From Philopedon plagiatum (taxonomy: Eukaryota; Arthropoda; Insecta; Coleoptera; Curculionidae): a stretch of DNA of 64,000 nt. Under the pieces are notes generated by a model. It had not been told where the DNA came from and made no database searches. It worked only from the letters and a program-made list of their open reading frames with translations. The stretch lies in the NCBI GenBank assembly GCA_963971165.1, contig OZ020195.1:40177209-40241208 (forward strand). Reading direction: 5' to 3'. Shown piece by piece: positions 36,230 to 49,419 of the stretch (positions are counted from its first letter, which is position 1; every line of letters starts with the position of its first letter). The position numbers and the translations under genes are program-made.

Positions 36230-37620
36230 CAAAAAAAACTTTTCGGACACCCTGTATACATACATACAAACATAAACACATATTAATACAAATGTATTCG
36301 ATTTCCGTGAAATCCGACCTAATAAAGTTTATCTAAGTAATAATAGGAGTATTTGCCCATACCAAGACTTTTTGGACACCCTGTATATATTGAAACTAAC
36401 ACCCACATGTTTAAATAGGAATATAGTCGATTTACTTAAAATCTGGATTAAGTAGGTTTATCTCGATACTAGTAGAAGTATTTGCCCATACCAAGACTTT
36501 TCGGATACCCTATATACATACATACAAACATAAACACATATTAATACAAATATATTCGATTTGTTTGAAATTCGACCTAATAAAGTTTATCTAAATAATA
36601 ATAGGAGTATTTGCTCATACAAGACTTTTTGGACACCCTGTATACATTCAAACTAACACCCACACGTTTAAATAGGACTATAGTCGATTTACTTAAAATC
36701 CGAATTAATTAGGTTTATCTCGGTTGTAGTAGAAGTATTTGCCCATACCAAGACTTTTCGGACACCCTGTATACGTATATACAACACATATAAAAACAAA
36801 TATAATCGACTTGCATGAAATCCGGTTTAATTACATTTATCCTGGTACTACTAGGAGTATTTGCTCAAACCAACACTTATTGGACAGCCTGTATAGAGAC
36901 ATATATTTCCGTACACATCGATATGCAAATATATACGATTTGCTTTAAATCCGACAATTAAGTTTATAGTTGTACAAATAGCAAAAAGGAATTTGTCCAT
37001 ACCAAGACTTTTCGGACATCCTGTACTATACATACATACAAACACAACAAACACGACACAGTAAGTTAAATATTTTATATTTTTATATTTTTGCGATTGA
37101 AAACCGGCTCAATTACGTTTATATTCGTACTAATTGCAAAGATGTTTGCGCATACAAAGACATTTTGGACATTCTGTATAGATACCAATATATAAACAGC
37201 CACACAAAGGAATAAAAAATTTAAGTTTTCCTTGAAATAAGACTCATTTAAGTTTTTCTTCGTTCTAATGACAAAGATATTTGCGCATACAAAGACTTTT
37301 TGGACATTCTGTATACATACAAACATAAACAACCACACAAAGGAATAAAAAATTTACGTTTTCCTTGAAATAAGGCACAATTATTCTTCTCTTCTTGCTA
37401 ATGACAAAGATATTTGCGCATACAAATACTTTTCGGACACCCTGTAGACATATGTACAACCATTCACATGCCCGAAAGGTATAAAATGTGTTTTCGAATC
37501 GTTCTGGTTACTTTAAAACGATCCGAATCAAGTCATTTAACTAAAATTAAATTAAAATGATTCAATAATAATTAATATATTGTCCCAAAGGTATACACGC
37601 TCATGGTTAGAAGGTAAAAT
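36230..37620. repeat. Minisatellite A cluster 7 and linker
   Basis: About nine monomers followed by the intact linker with TATACACGCTCATGG. Very close to cluster 5. Confidence 0.8.
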
Positions 37621-39205
37621 GCATATTTTTGGATTTTTTCGAAGCCACTGAGCTCCATATTAGAATCTTGAATGATGCTTTGTAGCGTCATAGGAAAATC
37701 GATTAAAATGGTATTTAATCGGTATATTATGAAATGAAATGTCTTTCTACTGAAAGTATAAGGTCCCTAATTCCCTTGCCCGGTAAATTTCAAGCCTAAG
37801 TTGTTCCAGACTGTTTCCAATCTCCCAAGAAAAACCGGCATTTTTGCGACATTTAGACACATATTTTAATACGTTTTTCCGTATAAAACTGATTTTGACA
37901 TGCATTTGCATGATCTGAGAAAAATTAAAAAAATTCGTATTTAATGCTTAAATCGTCCAATGAAATGTATTGTAACTAAAAATATAAAGTCCGTTTTACC
38001 TTTGCCATGTATATTTCAAGCCGAAATCGGTCCAGGAAGCTTCCAATATCGCTACAAAAACTGTTATTTTAATGACATTTTGACAGGTCATATTTTAATT
38101 TCGATGTATTCAATTCGTTCAATTGTTTTTTCAAGGCACGGCTTTTATATATGTACTTTTTAAAATTTTTCCTGCAGCGATGCAAAAAAAGGTATTTATT
38201 TATAACTTTAACGAAAAAATATGGAGTTTTAATTAGTTAGGAGTGTTCTTAGATGATCAGGGAAGAAAATAAACCAAAAAAGAATCGTTAAATAAGAGAA
38301 ATAATATATAATAATGCCTTTTAAAGATGAATTTTGATGGAAAAAAACAGAAAAAATGAGTTTTTACCCCCTAAATCAGGCCCTGGATCACCCATTCGGG
38401 ATTCATTTTAAAGGCTGATTATATCCCCAAGGGATAGCGTTGAAAAAGTTGGAAGAAATTAAATAGGAAAAGATACAGAGTGATTCAAATGTAGAGATGT
38501 CATGACAAAAAATGGTCAAAAATCGAAATTAAATCGTCGATTGCTCCTTTCCTATTAAGAATAAAGGAACCAAAAAATATGAAAATTACATATTTCGGCG
38601 AGCTCTTTCCGATGAGGCACATGGGATTTCGATTTGAATCCATTTTGACCCCCAAAAAAATTAAAAACCGTCAAAAATTTGCATGAAAAATGATAATTTC
38701 CAGTTCTTCCCAAATTTCTCTAATTTCCAGTCGTTTTAGGTATAGGTAAATGTATTGCAAAAAGAAAGTATTTGAGATTCTTTAGTTTTATGTTCAAATA
38801 CGTTTTTCTATCCGACGCTTCGTTTTCGAGCAATGTAGAATTGAATATGGGTCTGCAGTGCCATTTTCCGACATAAAAAATTCAAAAGAATTACTTCCCA
38901 TTTTCCGAATACCGCCAATTTCAATAGGGTTCGGAAGACCCGGTCTTCTACAACCTCCGAAAATTTAAATCGATTTAATTACCTTTTGCGACCTGTATCG
39001 TGTATCACACGAAATCGCGGAAATTTCGACTTTGACGTTTAATAACTCCGAAACGGTACACCCTGTATAACTGAATTTTTTATCAAAGCTAGATGCACTA
39101 TCCCTCTATTAACCCATAAAATCGACCTCTAACCGTTTTCGAGAAAAAAAATTGAGAATGGGCAAATACCGAATCTGACGACAACCAACGCACATTTTCC
39201 GAGTG
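37620..39205. repeat. Composite unit 10: 200-bp-scale repeats plus core
   Basis: Full unit. From about 38450 it is close to unit 11 (about 41560 onward), offset by about 3.1 kb, including rare variants such as TTGAATATGGGTCTGCAGTG. Confidence 0.75.
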
Positions 39206-39215
39206 ACGGGGGGTA

Positions 39216-39243
39216 TATAGAGCGGCCTGAAAGGCGCTCTATA
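39216..39243. repeat. Array hairpin 10
   Basis: Stem TATAGAGCG/CGCTCTATA. The two downstream arm copies here are also of the GAGCGC form (GTAGAGCGCCTAATCG and AATAGAGCGCCC). Confidence 0.8.
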
Positions 39244-39414
39244 ACTAGCATGCGTAGAGCGCCTAATCGCCCCTCGAGGGGACTCTATAAGATCGGTAAT
39301 ATCATCATTGTCATGCCCTGAAAGTTTCGTGTTTCTTGGCCATGTATTAAGGAAGATATCACACTCCTACGGACTGATGATGCAGAATAGAGCGCCCTTC
39401 GTAACCGTATGGCT

Positions 39415-40700
39415 ATATACATCCAAACACCTATTACATATAAATACAATATATACGATTTCGCCGAAACCCAACTAAATTAAGCTTGTCATCTTTCGAT
39501 CGGCTTGGAACCATACATTAGATAACATCATCTTCCTGAAATGGTCGAGCTGGATGAAGATTGGTGGCGAGCCTTCGGGCACGCCACTGATTTCCCAATG
39601 GAAAAAAATTGTGCATACATATTATGAACGTCGCTTCTTTCGATCTAAGAAGCCGTTCGCGAGTTGTAAGTTGTTAACTTTACCCCTAATCGTTGCTATG
39701 GCAATCATTAAAATTGAAAATTGCAAAAATATTTTTCAATGATTTACCGAATTCTACTTAGATGCGAAATTTGTACTCTGCAACTCAATAAATAACGGAG
39801 AAATCAAATTGATCGTCGTCATGACCACCAAAAATAGAAATTATTTTCAAATAAAAAAGTAGTTTACTTCCATCCCTTTCGATAGTCACCTCACTCGTTC
39901 CAATCGCAGAAGGCGTCCGCGAGTTATAAATTGTCAACATTATCCTTAATCGTTGCTATGCCAACCATGGGAATCGATTTTTCCAGATATATTTTTGAAT
40001 TATTGACCGAATGCTTCCGAGATATCAGTTTTCAACTTTCCAACTGAAGAAATAACGAAAATAGCAAATTGTTCATCGTCCCGGCAACGAAATGTCAAAA
40101 TTATTTTCACATAAAAAAGTAGTGTACTTTCTAACATTTCGATCGTCTCTTTACTCGTTTCAATCAGATAAGCCGTTCGCGAGTTAAAAATGATCAACTT
40201 TATACTCAATCGTTGCTATGGTAATCATCGGAATCAAAATTTATAAAAATATTTTTGAATGATTGACCGAATTCTACCCAGATATCAAATTTCAACTCTC
40301 CAACTCAATAAATAATGGAAATAGCAAACTGTTCGTCGTCATGGCAACGAAATGTCAAAATTATTTTCACATAAAAAAGTAGCATACTTCGTTCCCATTC
40401 CATTGCCACCTCACTCGTTTCAATCAGATCAGCCGTAAGTGAGTTAGAAATTGTTAACTTTATCCTTGATCGTTGCTATAGAAACCATGTGAATTAAAAA
40501 ACACATATAATTTTGAATGATTGACCGAATTCTTCCCATATATCAAATTTCAACTCTCTAACTCAATAAATATCGGAAATAGCAAATTTTTCGTCGTTAT
40601 GCCAACGAAATGTCGAAATTATTTTCAAATAAGAAAATAGCTTATTTCCTCCCCTTTCGATTGACACATCACTCTTTTCAATCGAATAAGCCGTTCTCAA
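39415..40700. repeat. B linker and satellite B array 5
   Basis: Linker with CTTTCGATCGGCTTGGAACC, then about four 260 bp monomers. Nearly identical to 42510-43805. Confidence 0.8.
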
Positions 40701-42300
40701 TTGATAACAAATCTAAGCAAAATTTAAATCGTCAGTCATTGTGATTTACCTCGTATATAAACTAATGGAATAGTACCTTACTATGATACTTTGCCGCGTC
40801 ATTGAAAAGTTGTTAAAATTGGTATTTAATGACTTTAATGACACCCGGGAAGGTCTATAGAGGCGTTGCCCTGTATTTGTTAAGCCGAAAACGGTTCAGA
40901 AACGCGAAAATCTCGCAAGAAAAACTGGCATTTTTGCGACATTTAGACCCTTCATATTTCCGTATAAAACTGATTTTGACATGCATTTGCAGGGCCTCAG
41001 CAAAATCAAAAAATATGTATTTAATGCTTAAATCGTCCAATGAAATGTACCGTAATTAAAACTGTAAAGTCCGTTTTACCTTTGCCATGTATATTTCAAG
41101 CCGAAATCGGTTCAGGAAACCTCCAATATCGCTACAAAAACTGATATTTTCATGACATTTTGACAGGTCATATTTTAATTTCGATGTAAAGCGTCACCAG
41201 TTCAATTGTTTTTTTCCATGGCATGGTTTAAAATTCGCAGTTTTTAAAATTTTTCCTGCACCGAAGGAAGAAAACCTATTTATTTATAACTTTAACGCAA
41301 AAATATGGAGTTTTAATTAGTTAGGAGTGTTCTTGGATGATCAGGGAAGAAAATAAACCAAAAAGAATCGTTAAATAAGAGAAATAATATAGAATAATGC
41401 CTTTTAAAGATGAATTTTGATGGAAAAAAACAGAAAAAATGATTTTTTACTCCCTAAATCCGGTCCAGGATCACCCGTTCGGGATTTGTTTTAAAGCCTG
41501 ATTATATCCCCAAGGGATAGCGTTGAAAAAGTTGGAAGAAATTAAATAGGAAAAGATACAGAGTGATTCAAATGTAGAGATGTCATGAAAAAAAATCGTA
41601 AAAAATCGAAATTAAATCGTCGATTGCTCCTTTCCTATTAAGAATAAAGGAACCAAAAAATATGAATATTACATATTTCGGCGAGCTCTTTCCGATGAGG
41701 CACATGGGATTTCGATTTGAATCCATTTTGACCCCCAAAAAAGTTAAAAACCGTCAAAAATTTGCATGAAAAATGATAATTTCCAGTTCTTCCCAAATTT
41801 TTCTAATTTCCAGTCGTTTTAGGTATAGGTAAATGTATTGCAAAAAGAAAGTATTTGAGATTCTTTAGTTTTATGTTCAAATACGTTTTTCTATCCGACG
41901 CTTCGTTTTCGAGCAATGTAGAATTGAATATGGGTCTGCAGTGCCATTTTCCGACATAAAAAAATTCAAAAGAATTACTTCCCATTTTCCGAATACCGCC
42001 AATTTCAATAGGGTTCGGAAGACCCGGTCTTCTACAACCTCCGAAAATTTAAATCGGTTTAATTACCTTTTGCGACCTGTATCGTGTATCACACGAAATC
42101 GCGGAAATTTCGACTTTGACGTTTAATAACTCCGAAACGGTACACCCTGTATAACTGAATTTTTTATCAAAGCTAGATGCACTATCCCTCTATTAACCCA
42201 TAAAATTTGGTTGCTCGACCTCTAACCGTTTTCGAGAAAAAAAATTGAGAATGGGCAAATACCGAATCTGACGACAACCAACGCACATTTTCTGAGTGAC
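40700..42300. repeat. Composite unit 11: 200-bp-scale repeats plus core
   Basis: Full unit with a short deletion near 40838, in the AATTCTTCAAATTATATGT stretch. The core matches unit 10 closely. Confidence 0.75.
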
Positions 42301-42308
42301 GGGGGGTA

Positions 42309-42336
42309 TATAGAGCGGCCTGAAAGGCGCTCTATA
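42309..42336. repeat. Array hairpin 11
   Basis: Stem TATAGAGCG/CGCTCTATA, same local context as hairpin 10. Confidence 0.8.
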
Positions 42337-42509
42337 ACTAGCATGCGTAGAGCGCCTAATCGCCCCTCGAGGGGACTCTATAAGATCGGTAATATCATCA
42401 TTGTCATGCCCTGAAAGTTTCGTGTTTCTTGGCCATGTATTAAGGAAGATATCACACTCCTACGGACTGATGATGCAGAATAGAGCGCCCTTCGTAACTG
42501 TATCGCTAT

Positions 42510-43805
42510 ATACATCCAAACACCTATTACATATAAATACAATATATACGATTTCGCTGAAATCCAACTAAATTAAGCTTGTCATCTTTCGATCGGCTTG
42601 GAACCATACATTAGATAACATCATCTTCCTGAAATGGTTGAGCTGGATGAAGATTGGTGGCGAGCCTTCGGGCACGCCACTGATTTCTCAATGGAAAAAA
42701 ATTGTGCATACATATTATGAACGTCGCTTCTTTTAATCTAAGAAGCCGTTCGCGAGTTGTAAGTTGTTAACTTTACCCCTAATCGTTGCTATGGCAATCA
42801 TTAAAATTGAAAATTGCAAAAATATTTTTCAATGATTTACCGAATTCTACTTAGATGCGAAATTTGTACTCTGCAACTCAATAAATAACGGAGAAATCAA
42901 ATTGATCGTCGTCATGACCACCAAAAATAGAAATTATTTTCAAATAAAAAAGTAGTTTACTTCCATCCCTTTCGATAGTCACCTCACTCGTTCCAATCGC
43001 AGAAGGCGTCCGCGAGTTATAAATTGTCAACTTTATCCTTAATCGTTGCTATGTCAACCATGGGAATCGATTTTTCCAGATATATTTTTGAATTATTGAC
43101 CGAATGCTTCCGAGATATCAGTTTTCAACTTTCCAACTGAAGAAATAACGAAAATAGCAAATTGTTCATCGTCCCGGCAACGAAATGTCAAAATTATTTT
43201 CACATAAAAAAGTAGTGTACTTTCTAACATTTCGATCGTCACTTTACTCGTTTCAATCAGATAAGCCGTTCGCGAGTTAAAAATGATCAACTTTATACTC
43301 AATCGTTGCTATGGTAATCATCGGAATCAAAATTTATAAAAATATTTTTGAATGATTGACCGCATTCTACCCAGATATCAAATTTCAACTATCCAACTCA
43401 ATAAATAATGGAAATAGCAAACTGTTCGTCGTCATGGCAACGAAATGTCAAAATTATTTTCACATAAAAAAGTAGCATACTTCGTTGCCTTTCGATTGCC
43501 ACCTCACTCGCTTCAATCAGATCAGCCGTACGTGAGTTAGAAATTGTGAACTTTATCCTTAACCGTTGCTATAGAAACCATGCGAATTAAAAAAAACACA
43601 TATAATTTTGAATGATTGACCGAATTCTTCCCATATATCAAATTTCAACTCTCTAACTCAATAAATATCGGAAATAGCAAATTTTTCGTCGTCATGCCAA
43701 CGAAATGTCGAAATTATTTTCAAATAAGAAAATAGCTTATTTCCTCCCCTTTCGATTGACACATCACTCTTTTCAATCGAATAAGCCGTTCTCAATTGAT
43801 AACAA
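42510..43805. repeat. B linker and satellite B array 6
   Basis: Tandem partner of array 5, about four monomers of 260 bp. Confidence 0.8.
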
Positions 43806-45345
43806 ATCTAAGCAAAATTTAGATCGTCAGTCATTGTGATTTACCCCGTATATAACTTAATGGAATAATACCTTACTATGATGCTTTGCCGGGGAAGGTA
43901 AATAGAGGCGTTGCCCGGTATTTGTTAAGCCGAAAACGGTTTAGAAACGCGAAAAGCTCGCAAGAAAAACCGGCCTTTTTGCGACATTTGGACCCTTCAT
44001 ATTTCCGTATAAAACTGATTTTTACATGCATTTGCAGGGCCTCAGCAAAATCAAAAAAATATGTATTTAATGCTTAAATCGTCCAATGAAATGTATCGTA
44101 ATTAAAAATATAAAGTCCGTTTTACCTTTGCCATGTATATTTCAAGCCGAAATCGGTTCAGGAAGCTTCCAATATCGCTACAAAAACTGGTATTTTCATG
44201 ACATTTTGACATGTCATATTTTAATTTCGATGTAAAGAGAGTCCGTTCAATTGTTTTTTCAAGGCAAGGCATTCAATATATGTACTTTTTAAAATTTTTC
44301 CTGCAGCGATGCGAAAACAGGTATTTATTTATAACTTTAACGAAAAAATATGGAATTTTAATTAGTTAGGAGCGTTCCTAGATGATCGGGGAAGAAAATA
44401 AACCAAAAAAGAATCGTTAAATAAGAGAAATAATATAGAATAATGCCTTTTAAAGATGAATTTTGATGAAAAAAAACAGAAAAAATGAGTTTTTACCCCC
44501 TAAATCCGGCCCAGGGTCACCCGTTCGGGATTTGTTTTAAATCCTGATTATATCCCCAAGGGATAGCGTTAAAAAAGTTGGAAGAAATTAAATAGGAAAA
44601 GATACAGAGTGATTCAAATGTAGAGATGTCATGAAAAACAATCGTAGAAAATCGAAATTTAATCGTCGATTGCTCCTTTCCTATTAAGAATGAAGGAACC
44701 AAAAAATATGAAAACTACGTATTTTGGCGAGCTCTTTCCGATGAGGCACATGGGATTTCGTTTGAATCCATTTTGACCCCCAAAAAAAATTAAAAACCGT
44801 CAAAAATTTGCATGAAAAATCGTAATTTCCAGTTTTTCCCAAATTTTTTCTTCCAGTCGTTTTAGGTATAAGTAAATGTATTGCAAAAAGAAAGTGTTTG
44901 AGATTCTTTAGTTTTATGTTGAAATCCGTTTTTCTGTCTGATGCTTCGTTTTCGAGCAATGTAGAATTGAAAATGGGTCTGCAAGTGGCCTTTTTCGACA
45001 TAAAAAAATTCAAAAGAATTACTTCCCATTTTCAGAATACCGCCAATTCCAATAGGGTTCGGAAGACCCCGGTCTTCTACAACCTCCGAAAATTTAAATC
45101 GATTTAATTAACTTTTGCGACCTGCAATCGATATCATACGAAATCGCGGAAATTTAGACTTTGACGTTTAATAACTCCGAAACGCGACACCCTGTATAAC
45201 TGAATTTTTAACCGAAGCTAGATGCACTATCCCTCTTTTAACCCAGAAAATTCGGTTGCTTTCCCTCTAACCGTTTTCGAGAAACAAAATTGGAAATGGG
45301 AAAATGTCGAAAATGACGGCAACCAACGAACATTTTTCACGGACG
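43805..45345. repeat. Composite unit 12: 200-bp-scale repeats plus core
   Basis: The first repeat is shortened near 43889, where GATGCTTTGCC joins GGGGAAGGTA. The core is otherwise complete, with the landmark GATACAGAGTG near 44601. Confidence 0.7.
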
Positions 45346-45353
45346 GGGCGTTA

Positions 45354-45381
45354 TATAGAGCGGCCTGAAAGGCGCTCTATA
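45354..45381. repeat. Array hairpin 12
   Basis: Stem TATAGAGCG/CGCTCTATA around GCCTGAAAGG. Confidence 0.8.
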
Positions 45382-45579
45382 ACTAGTACGGGTAGACCGC
45401 CCTATCGCCCCCCGAGGGGGCTCTATGAGGTCGGTAATATCATCATTGTCATGCCCTGAAAGTTTCGTGTTTCTAGGCCTTGTATTAAGGAAGATATCAC
45501 ACTCCTTCGGACTGATGATGGAGAATAGACCGCCCTTCGTAACCGCATCGCTACATACATACAAACACCCACACGTAGA

Positions 45580-46735
45580 AACTATTTTTGGCAACAAAAA
45601 TACTTTTGGGACACCCTGTATACATATATACAAACATAAACACATTTTAATACAAATATATTCGATTTGCTTGAAATTCAACCTAATACAGTTTATCTAA
45701 GTACTAATAGGAGTATTTGCCCATTCCCAGACTTTTTGGACACCCTGTATACATTCACACTAACAGCAACACGTTTAAATAGGAATATAGCCGATTTACT
45801 TAAAATCCTAATTAGCTAAGTTTTTCTTGGTACCAGTAGAAGTATTTACCCATACCAAGACTTTTCGGACACCCTGTATACAAACATATAAATCCGTACA
45901 CATAGAAATGCAAATATATACCTACGATTTGCTTTAAATCCGACAATGGAGTTACTATTTGTACAAAAGGCAAAGGTATTTTCCCATTCAAAGACTTTTC
46001 GGACACCCTGTATACATACATAGAAACACAACACAACACGATACATAGCAATTTAAATATTTTCGTTTTTCTTGAAAACCGACTCTATTAATGTTATCTT
46101 CGTACTAATGGAAAATATATTTCCGCATACAAAGTCTTTTTGGACATTCTGTATACATACCAACATATAAACAACCACACAAAGGAATAAAAACTTTACG
46201 ATTTCCTTGAAATAAGACTCATTTAAGTTTTTCTTCGTGCCAATGACAAAGATATTTGCGCATACAAAGACTTTTCGGACACCCTGTACTAGACATACAT
46301 ACAAACACAACAAACACGACACAGTAATTTAAATATTTTCGATTAGCTTCAAAACCGGCTCAATTAATTTTATCTTCGTACTAATGGCAAAGATATTTCC
46401 GCATACAAAGACTTTTTGGACATTCTGTATACATACCAACATATAAACAACCACACAAAGGAATGAAAAATTTACGATTTCCTTGAAATAAGACTCATTT
46501 AAGTTTTTCTTCGTGCTAATGACAAAGATATTTGCGCATACAAAGACTTTTCGGACACCCTGTAGACATATACACAATCATGCACTGGCCGGAAGGTATA
46601 AAATGTATTTTCGAATCGTTCAGGTTACATTAAAACGATCCGAATCAAGTCATTTCCCTAAAATTAAATTAAAATTATTCAATAATATTTAATATATTGC
46701 CCCAAAGGTATACACGCTCATGGTTAGAAAACAAA
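45580..46735. repeat. Minisatellite A cluster 8 and linker
   Basis: About seven monomers, including the 278 bp dimer form, then the linker ending with TATACACGCTCATGG. Close to 7900-8330. Confidence 0.8.
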
Positions 46736-48135
46736 ATGCATATTTTAGGATTTTTCGATGCCACTGAGCTTCATATTAGAATCTTCAATGATGTCTTGTA
46801 GCGTCATCGGAAAATCGATAAAATTGGTTTTTAAAGCCAAATTTATCAAATGAAATGTCTTTCTGCCGAAAGTATAAGGTCCCTAAATCCCTTGCCCGAT
46901 GAATTTGAAGCCGAAGTTGGTCCACACTCCTTCCAATCTCGCATCAAAATGCTGACATTTTAGCCAAATTGTGGCATTTCATACATTATAATTAAATTAA
47001 TACATTTTCCCGTATAGAAATTGATTTTTATAATGCAATGTAGGGTCAACAAAAAATTCAAAAAATGATATTTAATGGCCATCTCGTGCTACCAAATCGT
47101 CAGGAATAGATAAAAAAACGTCCATTCTATCAATTCCATGTCTATTCCAAGCCGAAACTGGCTCAGGATCTTTAAAATATCGCTAGAAAAACTGGATATT
47201 TTGACAGCTCATATTTAACTTAGATGTAAAGCGTCACCAGTTCAATTGTTTTTTTCCATGGCATGGTTTAAAATTTGCAGTTTTTAAAATTTTTCCTGCG
47301 CCGAAGGAAGAAAACCTATTTATTTATAACTTTAACGCAAAAATATGGAGTTTTAATTAGTTAGGAGTGTTCTTAGATGACCAGGGAAGAAAATAAACCA
47401 AAAAGGAATCGTTAAATAAGAGAAATAATATAGAATAATGCCTTTTAAATATGAATTTTGATGAAAAAAAAACAGAAAAAATGAGTTTTTACCCCCTAAA
47501 TCCGGTCCAGGATCACCCGTTCGGGATTTGTTTTAAAGCCTGATTATATCCCCAAGGGACAGCGTTGAAAAAGTTGGAAGAAATTAAATAGGAAAAGATA
47601 CAGAGTGATTCAAATGTAGAGATGTCATGAAAAAAATCGTAAAGAATCGAAATTAAATCGTCGATTGCTCCTTTCCTATTAAGAATGAAGGAACCACAAA
47701 ATATGAAAATTACGTATTTCGGCGAGCTCTTTCCGATGAGGCACATGGGATTTCGATTTGAATCCATTTTGACCCCCCAAAAAATTAAAAACCATTAAAA
47801 ATTTGCATGAAAAATGTTAATTTCCAGTTTTTCCCAAATTTTTCCAATTTCCAGTCGTTTTAGGTATAGGTAAATGTATTTCAAAAAGAAAGTATTTGAG
47901 TGTCTTTAGTTTTATGTTCAAATTCTTTTTTCTGTCCGAAGTTCCGACTTCGAGTTATTAAGCGCCAAAGAGGGGTATACAAAGGGCATTTTTCGACATA
48001 AAAAAATTCAAAAGAATTACTTCCCATTTTCCGAATACCGCCAGTTTCAATAGGGTTCTGAAGAAAAGGTGAAAATGTCGAAACAGACAACATACGCACA
48101 TACGCACACACATTTTCCTGACCAACGGCTCGGTA
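46735..48135. repeat. Composite unit 13, shortened at its end
   Basis: 200-bp-scale repeats and core. Near 48064 the core skips from AGGGTTCTGAAG straight to AAAGGTGAAAATGTCG, losing about 200 bp. It runs into hairpin 13, where the array ends. Confidence 0.7.
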
Positions 48136-48137
48136 TA

Positions 48138-48163
48138 GAGACCGTCCCGGAACGGGCGGTCTC
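48138..48163. repeat. Array hairpin 13, at the junction with the large palindrome
   Basis: Stem GAGACCG/CGGTCTC, continued inside by CCCG/CGGG with a GAA loop. The satellite sequence stops at the last base of the right arm; two bases later the large palindrome starts. Confidence 0.8.
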
Positions 48164-48329
48164 AATAATGCAATGGAAAAAGACAGAAATCAATCGATTT
48201 TTTCTATCTTCTGCAAACTATTTTATTATATTATTATCAGCCTAAAATACATAAAACATAAGTACTACGTCACGTCCGAACTCACTTAAGATATCATTTT
48301 CAATGTTCAGTTATTCAACTCGGTAGTTG

Positions 48330-48560
48330 TTTTTAGCTGTTTCAGAGCTGTTTCCGTGAACAGGAGTCTGTTTATGAGTTGTTTTTAGATGTTTCATAGA
48401 TGTTTTCAGAAACAGGACTCTGTTTATTAGTTGTTTTTAGGTGTTTAATAGCTGTGTTCAGAAACAGGGTGTGTTTATCAGTTGTTTCCAGAAACAGGGT
48501 CGGATTTGCTAGCTGTTGAGTATCTGTTTGTAGTATGTCCACCCACATTAAGACGCGTTT
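48330..48560. repeat. GAAACAG-rich minisatellite, outer left
   Basis: Degenerate tandem units of 35-45 bp with GTTTTTAGCTGTTTCAGAG and GAAACAGGACTCTGTTT. The mirror copy is at about 61440-61640. Confidence 0.75.
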
Positions 48561-48654
48561 TTCGAGGTAGGAATATGTAATAAAACTAGTAATTATAAAA
48601 AATTATTTATTTAACCACAATTTATATCGATATTTAGCAACTTTATATACGAAA

Positions 48655-49083
48655 TTAGTTAATAATATTAAACAGGTTACAAGTTATGAATACAAGTAAA
48701 CTAGAAACATTATTCGTATTTTCGGATAAAGATAGGGTTAGTGTAGAATTAGTAGTAGTAGGAATAAGAGTAGGAGATGCGGTCTCATTCTTGCACTTGC
48801 TAAAGAACGTCATCCATCCTGTTTCACCAGTCGTCGAATCTTGAAAGGGAAAATGGATCTTGTAGCGAAAAGAGCTGCTGCTGTTTGATGGAGGTATCTT
48901 GGCGGAGAATACAGACATGTGGTCAACGTTCTGCGGGTTGAAAGCCATTGGAAACCATGGACTGCTAGCGTTATAATCTAAAAAATTGAACAAAACGGAG
49001 GCGTTTTTAACATTTAAAGGCCAATATACGTAGAAGACGTTGTGTACTACTGCAACTAGCAGAATGAAGGACCAATTTAACAT
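48655..49083 (-). pseudogene. Membrane glycoprotein gene, left copy, C terminus frameshifted
   Basis: Mirror copy of the intact right-arm gene at 60872-61357. It has the same hydrophobic N terminus, the same central block (IHFPFQDSTTGETGWMTFF) and several N-glycosylation sites. An extra base in the region coding the membrane helix (around 48685) shifts the frame and replaces the anchor with a short unrelated end. The usual ATG is ATA here; the next in-frame ATG is at 49083. If translated, the product would be secreted or unstable. About a dozen residue differences from the right copy are seen before the break. Confidence 0.75.
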
Positions 49084-49419
49084 AGCTATGACTGACGCCA
49101 AAATGATTTAAAGCGTCGAAGAATAGAGATTTATAATATCATAGAGGCTGAGAAGAACTCCTGACTGATGTAAAAACGTTTCGAAAATCTTGACTAAGAT
49201 CGTCGCTAGAGGTCTTAATGGTTAAAATGTGACTTTCATATTAGTGTCCTAACGGTAATTCCGAATGTTGGAAAGAGAGGTATTGGGTTCCTGGTAATCG
49301 TAAAAGACAAGGACAGTGCTAAAGCCGATATCGTAACAAGTTTGATACTCATATCAGACCCTAAACCCTCGAGACTCAGTGTGACACTCGGCGACCTAGA
49401 AGCAAGATGTGTTAGGTCT

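Larger units (their letters stand above)
1..48163. repeat. Composite satellite-like array, units of about 3.0-4.7 kb
   Basis: The same ordered modules recur about 13 times in the same orientation: a block of diverged 200-bp-scale repeats, a core of about 0.9 kb, a short GC-rich hairpin, then minisatellite A and/or satellite B. The core landmark GGAAAAGATACAGAGTG occurs near 1443, 4551, 9211, 12309, 16226, 27405, 30482, 35219, 38465, 41547, 44593 and 47592. Spacing is 3.0-4.7 kb once the LTR element is subtracted. Copies are diverged by substitutions and indels. I see no long coding sequence of the array itself; the short open frames differ from copy to copy and carry no known motif. The array ends abruptly at 48163. 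Confidence 0.85.
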
